In this document: positions 52,664 through 61,128 of the stretch, one piece after another | How positions within the stretch are numbered: the stretch's first letter is position 1 | Layout: each line of letters begins with the position of its first letter | Assembly (NCBI RefSeq): GCF_002966125.1 | Contig: NZ_CP027062.1 | Span: forward strand, 930,001-994,000 | Direction of reading: 5' to 3' | Length of the DNA: 64,000 bases | Source: Pukyongia salina | GTDB taxonomy: Bacteria > Bacteroidota > Bacteroidia > Flavobacteriales > Flavobacteriaceae | Notes under the pieces: generated by a model | The model's input: only the letters and a program-made list of their open reading frames with translations | What the model was told of the DNA's origin: nothing | Databases searched by the model: none | Position numbers and translations under genes: made by a program

Positions 52664-53128
52664 ATGGCAGATGATGGATCAAAACAAGGGAGTACATGGC
52701 CCTTACCAAAGTTTTACTTTACTGTAAACCTTGGTTCACAGGATAAAACGGTTTCATTTCAGGAAGTTTCCGGACTGGACACCGAAACACAGCCTATCGA
52801 ATACAGGCATGGAGATAACAAAGTGTTCTCTACCATAAAGATGCCGGGCATTGTAAAAACCGGTAATGTAACCCTCAAAAAAGGAATTTTTGTGAACGAC
52901 AATAATTTCTGGAAGTGGTATGACGCAATAAAGATGAATACCATAAAACGGGAGACAGTAGTGATACAGTTACTGGACGAATCGGCTAAGCCAACAATGA
53001 CCTGGACCCTCAGCAACGCGTGGCCTACCAAAATTACCGGTACCGATATGAAATCGGATGCCAACGAAGTAGCAGTGGAAACACTCGAACTTGCTCACGA
53101 AGGACTCACTATTGCTAATGGCGGATAA
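52664..53128 (+). CDS. Inner tube protein 2 (identical to tube 1)
   Basis: A 154-residue tail tube protein whose translation is identical to the one at 50501-50965. The DNA differs at only a few synonymous sites by eye (e.g. GTAACC-proximal AAG/AAA, GCT/GCA, CTG/CTC, GCC/GCT codons). It follows sheath 2 by 34 bases in the same way that copy 1 follows sheath 1, and precedes the third tube gene by 2 bases. So the sheath-tube unit was duplicated, and the tube copies were kept identical. Confidence 0.95.
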   Translation: MADDGSKQGSTWPLPKFYFTVNLGSQDKTVSFQEVSGLDTETQPIEYRHGDNKVFSTIKMPGIVKTGNVTLKKGIFVNDNNFWKWYDAIKMNTIKRETVVIQLLDESAKPTMTWTLSNAWPTKITGTDMKSDANEVAVETLELAHEGLTIANGG

Positions 53129-53130
53129 TT

Positions 53131-53637
53131 ATGAGTAATGAGTATCCCCTTGCAGCATTTTATTTTCGATTGAGCTTCAACGGCCTATCGGGATCGGTCG
53201 ATTCTTCGTTCAAAGAAGTCTCCGGAATTAGTATGGAGATGGATACAGAGGAAATTACAGAAGGTGGGAATAATAGTTTTAAACATCGTGTTCCTACCTC
53301 TGTAAAATTCTCGAATCTTGTCCTCAAACGGGGAATGGTCTCTAAAGACTCCCCTTTGGTGGATTGGTGTATCAAAACTTTTGGAGGAGGTCTTGCTGAA
53401 TATGTGGAAACCAAGAATATCGTGGTTAGTTTATTAGATGAAAATGGCGATCCTATAAAAGCCTGGAGCTTTGCGAATGCCTGGCCCGTAAAATGGGCGG
53501 CATCAGATCTCAATTCGATGAATAACGAAGTGGCCATCGAGACCCTTGAATTTTCGTATAGCTATTTTGAAGAAACGACGATAAGTGGAGGTGACACCTA
53601 CGACCCGGACACTCTTTTTGAAAACTTATTTGACTAA
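53131..53637 (+). CDS. Tube initiator protein (Pvc5-like)
   Basis: A 168-residue tube-fold protein distinct from the other two: LAAFYFRLSFNGLSGSVDSS, FKEVSGISMEMDTEEITEGG, NNSFKHRVPTSVKFSNLVLK, and NNEVAIETLEFSYSYFEETT. Third tube proteins of this type (Pvc5 or Alg-type initiators) form the ring that joins the tube to the spike/baseplate. The extra C-terminal tail (SGGDTYDPDTLFENLFD) is acidic. Two bases separate it from DUF5908. Confidence 0.88.
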   Translation: MSNEYPLAAFYFRLSFNGLSGSVDSSFKEVSGISMEMDTEEITEGGNNSFKHRVPTSVKFSNLVLKRGMVSKDSPLVDWCIKTFGGGLAEYVETKNIVVSLLDENGDPIKAWSFANAWPVKWAASDLNSMNNEVAIETLEFSYSYFEETTISGGDTYDPDTLFENLFD

Positions 53638-53639
53638 AA

Positions 53640-53798
53640 ATGGCTATTGAAATTCGAGAATTACTTATAAAAGTAAAGATAGATGAGCCTCTGAACAACA
53701 GTTCGGATGAATTGGCTTTTCAGAAAATGAAACAATCCATTTTAAAGGAATGTAAGAAGGAAATAAGAAAACAATTAAGGAAAAATAAAGATCGTTGA
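53640..53798 (+). CDS. DUF5908 small eCIS protein
   Basis: A 52-residue protein (ATG 53640, TGA 53796-53798): MAIEIRELLIKVKIDEPLNN, then SSDELAFQKMKQSILKECKK and a basic C-terminus EIRKQLRKNKDR. The opening MAIEIRELLIKVKI is the DUF5908 signature, a small family that sits between tube and LysM genes of eCIS loci (Pvc6 position). Its function is unknown, perhaps in assembly. It ends one base before the LysM gene. Confidence 0.85.
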   Translation: MAIEIRELLIKVKIDEPLNNSSDELAFQKMKQSILKECKKEIRKQLRKNKDR

Positions 53799-53799
53799 G

Positions 53800-54456
53800 A
53801 TGAGCCTAAATAAACTAAAATTGATCGCGTATAAAAATAATAAGTATTCGGGTAAGGGACAATCCAGTTGCACGGTAGAGATCAATCCGGCATCTTATAG
53901 TCATTCCCATCAGGTTAATTATAACAATACAACCTCCGAAGGGGCACCCGGAACTCCTTTAAAATTTAAGGGTATTCCGCCAGAAACAGTTTCATTCGAA
54001 ATCTATTTCGACGCCTCTGGCGCTATTGCAGATAGCAAAACACCATTAAAGGTACAGATAGACAGGTTTAAAAAAGTATGTTTTGATTATAATGGAGACA
54101 TCCATGAACCTAATTACCTGATCATTTCCTGGGGATCACTTGTTTTTAAATGTAAACTCACTTCCCTGGACATAAATTATACCTTGTTCAAACCAAATGG
54201 ATCTCCCATTCGTGCGAAAGCCTCTGTGAAATTTGAGGAGGCTAGCGACGTAAATACAATCGCAAAAGAAGCAAATAAGAAATCGCCCGATCTTACCCAT
54301 AAGGTTGTAACCCGTGAAGGAGATACACTACCCCTTATTTGCTACGATATCTATGGTGATAGTAGTTATTACCTGGAAGTTGCGAAGTATAATAACATTG
54401 CCAATTTTAGAAATCTAATCCCCGGTACAACCCTTTATGTACCCCCAATAAAATAA
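53800..54456 (+). CDS. LysM-type tail protein (Pvc7-like)
   Basis: A 218-residue protein. The N-terminal about 150 residues form the CIS_tube-binding domain: INPASYSHSHQVNYNNTT, FKGIPPETVSFEIYFDASGA and INYTLFKPNGSPIRAKASVK. The C-terminal about 55 residues (THKVVTREGDTLPLICYDIY; YLEVAKYNNIANFRNLIPGT then TLYVPPIK) are a LysM-like domain. In PVC the homologous Pvc7 sits at the base of the tube and connects it with the spike. The position between DUF5908 and the spike is that of Pvc7. Confidence 0.92.
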   Translation: MSLNKLKLIAYKNNKYSGKGQSSCTVEINPASYSHSHQVNYNNTTSEGAPGTPLKFKGIPPETVSFEIYFDASGAIADSKTPLKVQIDRFKKVCFDYNGDIHEPNYLIISWGSLVFKCKLTSLDINYTLFKPNGSPIRAKASVKFEEASDVNTIAKEANKKSPDLTHKVVTREGDTLPLICYDIYGDSSYYLEVAKYNNIANFRNLIPGTTLYVPPIK

Positions 54457-54461
54457 TTAAT

Positions 54462-56243
54462 ATGTCTGTATCACCATTAATAGAAGAAACCAATCTAATT
54501 TCATTCGATATCATTTCGGGCGGGAAGGAGATCCCCGCAACTTATGAAGTAGTAAGTATTCGCACCGAACGATTTATAAACAGGATCTCACATGCCGAGA
54601 TCGTACTTATTGATGGGGATGCATCCAAACAAACTTTTGCGGTAACAGATTCGGATGTGTTTAAGCCAGGTGCCGAAATTGAGATTAAATTAGGGTATCA
54701 CAGCAAAAACGATTCAGTATTTAAAGGAGTTGTAGTTAAACAAATGATAAGGCTTGATGGCCAGAGTTCGAGGCTACATGTAATTTGTAAGGATAAAGCG
54801 CTGCAACTAACAATTAACAGAAACAATAATATTTTTACCGATAGCACCGATAGTGCGGCTATTGAAAGTATTGTGGGAAAAACCAGCTTGAGTTCGTCCG
54901 TGGCCTCTACATCGATAGAACACAAGGAGATCGTTCAATATTATACTACAGACTGGGACTTCATTATAAACAGATCTGAAATTAACGGCTTGGTTGTGGT
55001 CACAGATAGCGGCAAACTCACCGTGGCAAAACCCGACGTTTCCGGGTCGCCTGCATTACAGGTACAATATGGTTTCGACATTATCGATTTCGATGGTGAG
55101 ATAGACGCAACGCATCAATACTCTGAAGTGCAGGGCAACGCATGGGATATGAGTTCGCAGGCTGTGATAAGCGCGTCGTCATCGGAGCCTTCGGTAAACC
55201 AACAGGGAGATATTAGTGGGTCGACTCTGGCAAAAGTTTTAAGTGCCGGGACACTGAATTTAAGTTCCAATGTAGCCATCGAACAAGGGGATATAAAAGG
55301 ATGGGCAAATGCAGCTTTATTAAGATCGAGATTGTCGAGGTTTCGTGGAACCCTGACCTTTCAGGGATCTGCTCTGGCAAAGGTAAATTCGACGATCAAG
55401 TTGGATGGCCTTAGCAATAGATTTAATGGAAACGCTTTCATTTCTGGTGTGGTACATACTATTGAAGATGGAATGTGGCATACCGAAGTGAAGCTGGGAT
55501 TATCCCCCGAATGGTTTGTTGAAGAAAATGAAGTTATGGCTCCAGCCGCCGCCGGCTTGATACCAGGAATTCGCGGATTGCATACAGGTATTGTGAAGAA
55601 AACCTATGAGGACCCGGATAACGAATTCAGGGTGCAGGTAGAGATCCCAATTCTGGGTGCGGAAGGAAAAATGGTGTGGGCAAGGCTGGCCACTTTTTAC
55701 ACGGGTAATACCTTCGGAGCTTATTTCATGCCGGAAGTGGATGATGAGGTAATACTTGGGTTTATGAACGATGACCCACGATTCCCTGTTATTCTGGGAA
55801 GTGTTTTTAGTAGTTCTATTCCCGCCCCTGAAACCCCCGACGAGCAAAACACGATCAAAACACTTATAACTAAGAGTAAACTTCAGTTAAAATTTGACGA
55901 TGAGAACAAGATAATCACCCTCATAACACCCGGAGGTAATTCTATCGTTATTAGCGACCAGGACGAAGGGATCACCATAACCGATCAAAATAGTAATAAG
56001 ATAGAAATGAACTCGAGTGGGATCAATATTGAGAGTCAGTCTGATCTCACGATAAAAGCAACTAACTCGGTAAGTATCAAAGGAACTACGGTTTCTGTAG
56101 ATGGCACCGAATCTATAAGTAACACCGGAGGGTCTGTCTCGATCACCGGTAATGAAAGTACAAGTATTTCAGGAAATGCCGAGTGCTCGGTTTCCAGTAG
56201 CGGAGAGATGAGTATAAAAGGTGCAATGGTAATGGTTAACTAA
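54462..56243 (+). CDS. VgrG-like central spike protein (Pvc8-like)
   Basis: A 593-residue trimeric spike. Domains: gp27-like hub at 1-380 (FDIISGGKEIPATYEVVSI; VIYDWDF-type QYYTTDWDFIINRSEINGL), a gp5-like OB-fold around 375-460 (HTGIVKKTYEDPDNEFRVQV; GKMVWARLATFYTGNTFGAY; VDDEVILGFMNDDPRFPVIL), and a C-terminal triangular beta-helix with short repeats such as NSVSIKGTTVSVDGTESISN. The helix carries no fused effector or tip domain. Its stop overlaps the gp25 start by one base. A PAAR tip gene normally lies next to it, but none is seen here. Confidence 0.94.
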   Translation: MSVSPLIEETNLISFDIISGGKEIPATYEVVSIRTERFINRISHAEIVLIDGDASKQTFAVTDSDVFKPGAEIEIKLGYHSKNDSVFKGVVVKQMIRLDGQSSRLHVICKDKALQLTINRNNNIFTDSTDSAAIESIVGKTSLSSSVASTSIEHKEIVQYYTTDWDFIINRSEINGLVVVTDSGKLTVAKPDVSGSPALQVQYGFDIIDFDGEIDATHQYSEVQGNAWDMSSQAVISASSSEPSVNQQGDISGSTLAKVLSAGTLNLSSNVAIEQGDIKGWANAALLRSRLSRFRGTLTFQGSALAKVNSTIKLDGLSNRFNGNAFISGVVHTIEDGMWHTEVKLGLSPEWFVEENEVMAPAAAGLIPGIRGLHTGIVKKTYEDPDNEFRVQVEIPILGAEGKMVWARLATFYTGNTFGAYFMPEVDDEVILGFMNDDPRFPVILGSVFSSSIPAPETPDEQNTIKTLITKSKLQLKFDDENKIITLITPGGNSIVISDQDEGITITDQNSNKIEMNSSGINIESQSDLTIKATNSVSIKGTTVSVDGTESISNTGGSVSITGNESTSISGNAECSVSSSGEMSIKGAMVMVN

Positions 56244-56728
56244 TGGATAAATCGAATTTTATAAACGAATCATTTTTAGGAAGAGGCTGGAGTTTTCCTC
56301 CAACTTTCGATCCTAATATCGAGTATGGGGTTGAGATGGTAGACAATACAGACGACATCAAACAATCGCTCATCATACTTTTTAACACAAACCCAGGAGA
56401 ACGAATCATGCTACCTGAATATGGTAGTGCATTAAACAAATATTTGTTCGATTCTATCTCTAACAGCCGAAGGCATTTGATAAGAGAAATGATTCGAACT
56501 GCCATCTTGAAATTCGAACCTCGGATCACCGTGAACTCCATAGATATTGAGAGTAGTGCCGATGATCAAAGAGCCGGAATAATAAAAATAAAGGTGAACT
56601 ATAGCCTTCAATCTTCGAATACCCGCTTTAACCTGGTTTTCCCATATTATAAAGTGGAAGGTACCAATTTACCTCAGTTGTATACGCAGGGTGTAGTTCA
56701 AAGTTTAGAAAAAGAGACGATATTATGA
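56243..56728 (+). CDS. gp25-like baseplate protein (GPW/gp25 family)
   Basis: A 161-residue baseplate wedge subunit. FLGRGWSFPPTFDPNIEYGV at the N-terminus and IKQSLIILFNTNPGERIMLP (with EYGSALNKYLFD) are the gp25 signature: the glutamate-containing GERxMxPEYG loop that stabilises the sheath initiation ring in T4 and T6SS. Start at 56243 overlaps the spike stop by 1 base; its end overlaps the next gene by 4 bases. It is expected to nucleate sheath assembly. Confidence 0.93.
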   Translation: MDKSNFINESFLGRGWSFPPTFDPNIEYGVEMVDNTDDIKQSLIILFNTNPGERIMLPEYGSALNKYLFDSISNSRRHLIREMIRTAILKFEPRITVNSIDIESSADDQRAGIIKIKVNYSLQSSNTRFNLVFPYYKVEGTNLPQLYTQGVVQSLEKETIL

Positions 56729-59700
56729 ACAGGCGAACAGGAAGTGATAGGGCCAAACGATGGAATGCCGATCTGCTGGAAAGTAATTTTCGGATAGATG
56801 AGCAATCCTTTACAGACATACTGGGGTATCTGTCCTCCTTTCTGAAATATATTAACTATTTCGACCTAAATAACAGGAAAGCAGGAACCTGGGAGCAATT
56901 GATCACGCACGATCCTATTCTCTTCAAAGCGGCTATTATTAACGAGCCCACCACAATGTTCGATATTCATAAAGAACAGGTCCTCATAAATGATGAAAAT
57001 TCTGAAAAAACTGCCGAAATAGCAAGCCAGTTATTATCCTGGAGTGATAAGATCCAGGGCTGGGCAGACACGTTACATACGATGGGAGAAGAAAAGCTTT
57101 CTTACAAATTTGATAATGCGTTGAGAAATATTCTCGAACCTCAAGCAAAAGGATTAAAGGCCTATGTAAATACACTTGAAAAAGAAAAAATACAAGAAGG
57201 TGCATACGAAGTGAGATCACTCCCGAAGGAAATTTATTCCAAGCCTATACGAAACAGATCCGACCTGGAAAAAGTACTTCATATTTTTTACAAGGTTATC
57301 ACACATCTCCAATTGTCCACCAAAGAACATTTGGAAAAGTCGTTTTTAGACAGAAACGATCATCAACCTCATCATGCCATCTACATCACCTTTGGCAAAT
57401 TATTTAAACTGGTTCAGGAAAAACTCAACACTCTTTCAGACAGGCATTTAAAATTTTATTACGAAAATATTCTACAACAATCCCGTCGTAGGGCCAGGCC
57501 TACCATGGCCACTGTGTGCTTTGAACTTCTCCCTACAGTGTCATCTGCTCATTTAGTAAAAGGAACAAGACTGTCTGCCGGAAAACTTTTTGGCAGTAAG
57601 GAGGATGTCGAATTTGAAATCCAAAGCCCCTTAACTGCACATAGGGTTGAGATAATGGAACTAGAAACCTTATTCTTCAATTCCAGCCCGTACATACGAG
57701 TTGGAACCAACGAAAACCTGGTTTCGGAAGTATCCAAGAATAAACTCATATCTGCCGGAAAGGACATTAATCCATTGAGAGACGACTGGTATGTTTTTGG
57801 AGCCAATAAAGCAAGTATTCAAAATACGCAGATAGATCCAAATAAAGTTGGGATAATTGGATTTGTAATTGGATCTCCGGTACTCTATCTAAGTGAAGGT
57901 GATAGAGAAGTTAGTCTTCGTGTTCATATGGATGAGAAAAACTCTAAGGATATCTTCTGGAAATACCTGAAAGAAATTAGCAAGGCACGATCGGTTTCAT
58001 TACTAACTGCCTTCGGAATTGTTTTCGACGACAATCTCCGTATCTCTTTTAGTAATAAAAAAGGTTGGATCCAGATAGACACCTATTCGGTTTTATTAAA
58101 TGAAGCCGAAAATTACTTTACTATACAGATCAATATCGATAATTCACTGGCCGAAATTGAAAAGCTGGGCGCTTCAGAAATAATCCCTCAATGGCCATCA
58201 TTTAAAATAGAATTGAACGAATACGCTCCCGTTTATCTGTATTCATTTTTAAATGGGGTGGCTATACATGCTATCGACATTGATGTACAGGTAAACCGAA
58301 TGAAACATCTCTCCGCCTATAACAATCTTGGCAAGGTATCATTAGATAAGGCCTTCGATCTCTTCGGTCCTATGGCTCCAGGGGGATCCTATCTCATGTT
58401 AGGGAAACCTGAATTGTTCAAAAAAGATATTAGCCAGATAAAGATCGAGATCGAATGGGATCATATCCCGCAGGATTTCGGCGGATTTGAATCGTATTAT
58501 TACGGATATTCAGTTCCTGTAGATAATGATACGTTCCGGGTGGAGTTTTCTGCTCTTTCGGGGAACAGCTGGATCCCGTCTAAAGATGTAAAGAACCAAG
58601 AGCAACATCTGTTTGAAACATACCCTTGTCTAACCCCGGAAGGGTACGACAGTGTGCAGTTATCCAAGAATAGCGAACTTATATTTGATCGTTTCGATGA
58701 CCTGGATATTCAGAAGGATTTTAACCTGAAAGAGCCTATGGAGTACAACCATATCACTCCTAATGGTTTTATAAAGTTCACCCTTGCAAATCCGTCGTCC
58801 GGCTTTGGTTCGGAAATTTATTTAAAAGACAGGGAGGAGATCGCCATTTTTAATTCTAAGAATAAAAAAGACCTCCCCTTCCCCAATAAACCATACATTC
58901 CCAAAGTGAGGGAAATTTCTTTAAGTTATAAGGCCTCAGACAAACTCTATTGTAATGTAGAGGACTCGAAGAAAAACACAGGTGAGTTATTGCACATAAG
59001 ACCTTTTTGGACGAGTGAAGCCATATCTGGTAAGCATGTATGGCACAATACCCTGTTCCCTCAATACGATCATCAGGCCTACCTTGTCATGGGATTAAAA
59101 GGTGTAAAGGATGAGATAAACCTAAGGATTTTCTTTCATTTTCTTCGATCTGGTTCTACCTGTGACATCAGCGGTGCCGAGCCAATTTGGGAATATGCTC
59201 ATAATAATTCATGGCTGGAGTTTGATAAGGATAAAATACTTCACGATGGGACAATGGGATTAACAAAAACCGGCATTTTGGAATTGATTCTCCCGAAGAC
59301 CGAAAATACAAATGATGGTGATCTATTCTGGCTTCGGGCCAAAACTAAAACAGATGCCGAACATTATCCCAGGATAAAAGGAATCTATTTTAATCCGGTT
59401 CAGGCGGTTTGTATGAGTGAGGAAGAAGTTGTTTTGGGCAAGAATTTCGAGCCCGGCAGTATTAAGTCACTTGTAGGTAAACATCCCAATATTAAAAAGG
59501 TGCTTCAACCCGGTACTTCCTATGGTGGGCAACAGGAAGAAATGCACGAAGAATTTTACGGCAGAGTAAGTGAACGTCTCAGACATAAGGACAGAGCCGT
59601 TTCGCCGTGGGATTTTGAACGGTTATTGTTGGATAAATTCGATACAGTGCAGATTGCCAAATGCACCAATCTCAATCAATTATTTACCCCTGTTCCCGGG

Positions 59701-60342
59701 AAACTCCATATTATCGTCTTGAATAAATTATGGACGCATGACGAGCGCTACTATTTCAAAAACAGCACGCTTAACTACATGAAAGAATACTTAAAGAGAA
59801 GAAGTAGTGCTCTGGTAGAGATCGAGGTGATGAATCCCATTGTAGAATACCTTCTGGTTAAATGCGAAGTGGAATTTAAAGGAAGAGAGAATCTGGGATA
59901 TCTCACCCAACAGTTGAATAATGCTATTTGCGAGTTTTTATCCCCCCTCAACACGAATGAATCTGAAATGGGAGGAATTGGAGGTAGTGTTGTACCAAGT
60001 ACAGTTTCGAGTTATGTAAGTGATCTTCCTTATGTATTGAAGGTAAATCGATTGTGCATTGAACATATAATTAGGAAAAGGGCTAATTCTTTCGTACTTG
60101 ATGTATACGAAGAAGGAAATGCCATTCACACCACCACTCCATGGTCCATACTTTCCCCAATGAAAGAACATCGCATCGAATACACCAATGAGCATGAGGT
60201 TAATAAAGTTGTTATAGGTAATATGGAAATTGGTACAGATTTCATTTTACAAGAATCCGCAAGAAGTATAAGCCAGGAAACCGAGGCGGGGATCAACGTA
60301 GAGTTGGAGCCAAACGCTGCATTTGTATTTCAAAACAAATAA
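56725..60342 (+). CDS. Large baseplate wedge protein 1 (Pvc11/gp6-like)
   Basis: A 1205-residue protein that starts with MNRRTGSDRAKRWNADLLES, then helical DILGYLSSFLKYINYFDLNN and the region RPTMATVCFELLPTVSSAHL (LVKGTRLSAGKLFGSKEDVE), typical of gp6/baseplate J-like domains. The C-terminal 250 residues have GRVSERLRHKDRAVSPWDFE, VPGKLHIIVLNKLW and CEVEFKGRENLGYLTQQLNN, the conserved J-like end of eCIS baseplate proteins (Pvc11/Alg11 type). It is likely to form the inner baseplate ring with gp25 and the next large protein. No enzymatic motif. Confidence 0.85.
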   Translation: MNRRTGSDRAKRWNADLLESNFRIDEQSFTDILGYLSSFLKYINYFDLNNRKAGTWEQLITHDPILFKAAIINEPTTMFDIHKEQVLINDENSEKTAEIASQLLSWSDKIQGWADTLHTMGEEKLSYKFDNALRNILEPQAKGLKAYVNTLEKEKIQEGAYEVRSLPKEIYSKPIRNRSDLEKVLHIFYKVITHLQLSTKEHLEKSFLDRNDHQPHHAIYITFGKLFKLVQEKLNTLSDRHLKFYYENILQQSRRRARPTMATVCFELLPTVSSAHLVKGTRLSAGKLFGSKEDVEFEIQSPLTAHRVEIMELETLFFNSSPYIRVGTNENLVSEVSKNKLISAGKDINPLRDDWYVFGANKASIQNTQIDPNKVGIIGFVIGSPVLYLSEGDREVSLRVHMDEKNSKDIFWKYLKEISKARSVSLLTAFGIVFDDNLRISFSNKKGWIQIDTYSVLLNEAENYFTIQINIDNSLAEIEKLGASEIIPQWPSFKIELNEYAPVYLYSFLNGVAIHAIDIDVQVNRMKHLSAYNNLGKVSLDKAFDLFGPMAPGGSYLMLGKPELFKKDISQIKIEIEWDHIPQDFGGFESYYYGYSVPVDNDTFRVEFSALSGNSWIPSKDVKNQEQHLFETYPCLTPEGYDSVQLSKNSELIFDRFDDLDIQKDFNLKEPMEYNHITPNGFIKFTLANPSSGFGSEIYLKDREEIAIFNSKNKKDLPFPNKPYIPKVREISLSYKASDKLYCNVEDSKKNTGELLHIRPFWTSEAISGKHVWHNTLFPQYDHQAYLVMGLKGVKDEINLRIFFHFLRSGSTCDISGAEPIWEYAHNNSWLEFDKDKILHDGTMGLTKTGILELILPKTENTNDGDLFWLRAKTKTDAEHYPRIKGIYFNPVQAVCMSEEEVVLGKNFEPGSIKSLVGKHPNIKKVLQPGTSYGGQQEEMHEEFYGRVSERLRHKDRAVSPWDFERLLLDKFDTVQIAKCTNLNQLFTPVPGKLHIIVLNKLWTHDERYYFKNSTLNYMKEYLKRRSSALVEIEVMNPIVEYLLVKCEVEFKGRENLGYLTQQLNNAICEFLSPLNTNESEMGGIGGSVVPSTVSSYVSDLPYVLKVNRLCIEHIIRKRANSFVLDVYEEGNAIHTTTPWSILSPMKEHRIEYTNEHEVNKVVIGNMEIGTDFILQESARSISQETEAGINVELEPNAAFVFQNK

Positions 60343-60350
60343 CTAAAGAG

Positions 60351-61121
60351 ATGAGTTCAAAACCCTTAAACAGAAAAAGCCTGAAGCTACTCTTTGGAGA
60401 TGGAACACGACCGAATGAAAAAAACTTCGGAAGCCTTATTGATTCTATGCTAAATAAAGCAGATGATGGTATCTCTAAGAACTTCAACGATGGCCTGACC
60501 CTAGCCCCAATGGGTGCCGAATCTGATCGTGTTATCAGTTTTAAAGAAAAAATAAAAGATAGTAATGCGCTATGGAGCATAGACCTTATCGACACCAAGA
60601 CCGCCAATGGACTCCTGATAGGAGAGCCGGAGGCTATCAATAACAAACGCACTTCACTTTTCTTACAAAAGGGTGGAAATATTGGTATTGGGACGCAATC
60701 GCCACAAACCCGCCTTGATGTAGCAGGAGTTTTTGGCTCACACAGCAGGGTTGGAACCTATGTGTTAGGATCGGTTCCGGCCGATGGGAAATGGCATGAT
60801 ATTCCAACTCCGGAAACTCTGGATGGTTATAACGCCTTTGAGATCCTCGCGCAGGTAGGGAAGGCAAAATCTGGGAAACATGCCTTACTTCATGCTACCG
60901 CACTAAGCACCTTTGGAAGATCGAGACACCGTATTCGAAGAACTCAGGCATATTTTGGATGGTGGTGGAACCGTATAGCCATACGGTGGACGGGCGACAC
61001 CAACAACTATAAATTACAATTGAAAACACGCACCAATTACGGAGCGGATATCAAGATAAAGTTCCATGTTACCAAATTATGGGATACTGAAATAATGAAT
61101 CTTTTCACCGAAAAGGACTAA
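60351..61121 (+). CDS. Fibre-like protein with GIGT-SP repeat element
   Basis: A 256-residue protein. The N-terminal section (KPLNRKSLKLLFGDGTRPNE, FGSLIDSMLNKADDGISKNF) is a module found in fibre-type proteins of Bacteroidota CIS loci. A GNIGIGTQSPQTRLDVAG element (about residues 109-126), known from phage tail-fibre and peptidase-S74-associated proteins, leads to a beta-rich, aromatic C-terminal domain (YFGWWWNRIAIRW; KLQLKTRTNYGADIKIK) of about 120 residues that may recognise a target. It lies between the two large baseplate genes. Role as a receptor-binding fibre or baseplate-borne adhesin is inferred. Confidence 0.72.
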   Translation: MSSKPLNRKSLKLLFGDGTRPNEKNFGSLIDSMLNKADDGISKNFNDGLTLAPMGAESDRVISFKEKIKDSNALWSIDLIDTKTANGLLIGEPEAINNKRTSLFLQKGGNIGIGTQSPQTRLDVAGVFGSHSRVGTYVLGSVPADGKWHDIPTPETLDGYNAFEILAQVGKAKSGKHALLHATALSTFGRSRHRIRRTQAYFGWWWNRIAIRWTGDTNNYKLQLKTRTNYGADIKIKFHVTKLWDTEIMNLFTEKD

Positions 61122-61128
61122 TAACAAA

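Noticed and set aside
50501-53128. Assembly duplication as explanation for identical tube proteins
   Set aside because: The two copies differ at several synonymous bases and are embedded between clearly different sheath genes, so a simple assembly repeat is unlikely.
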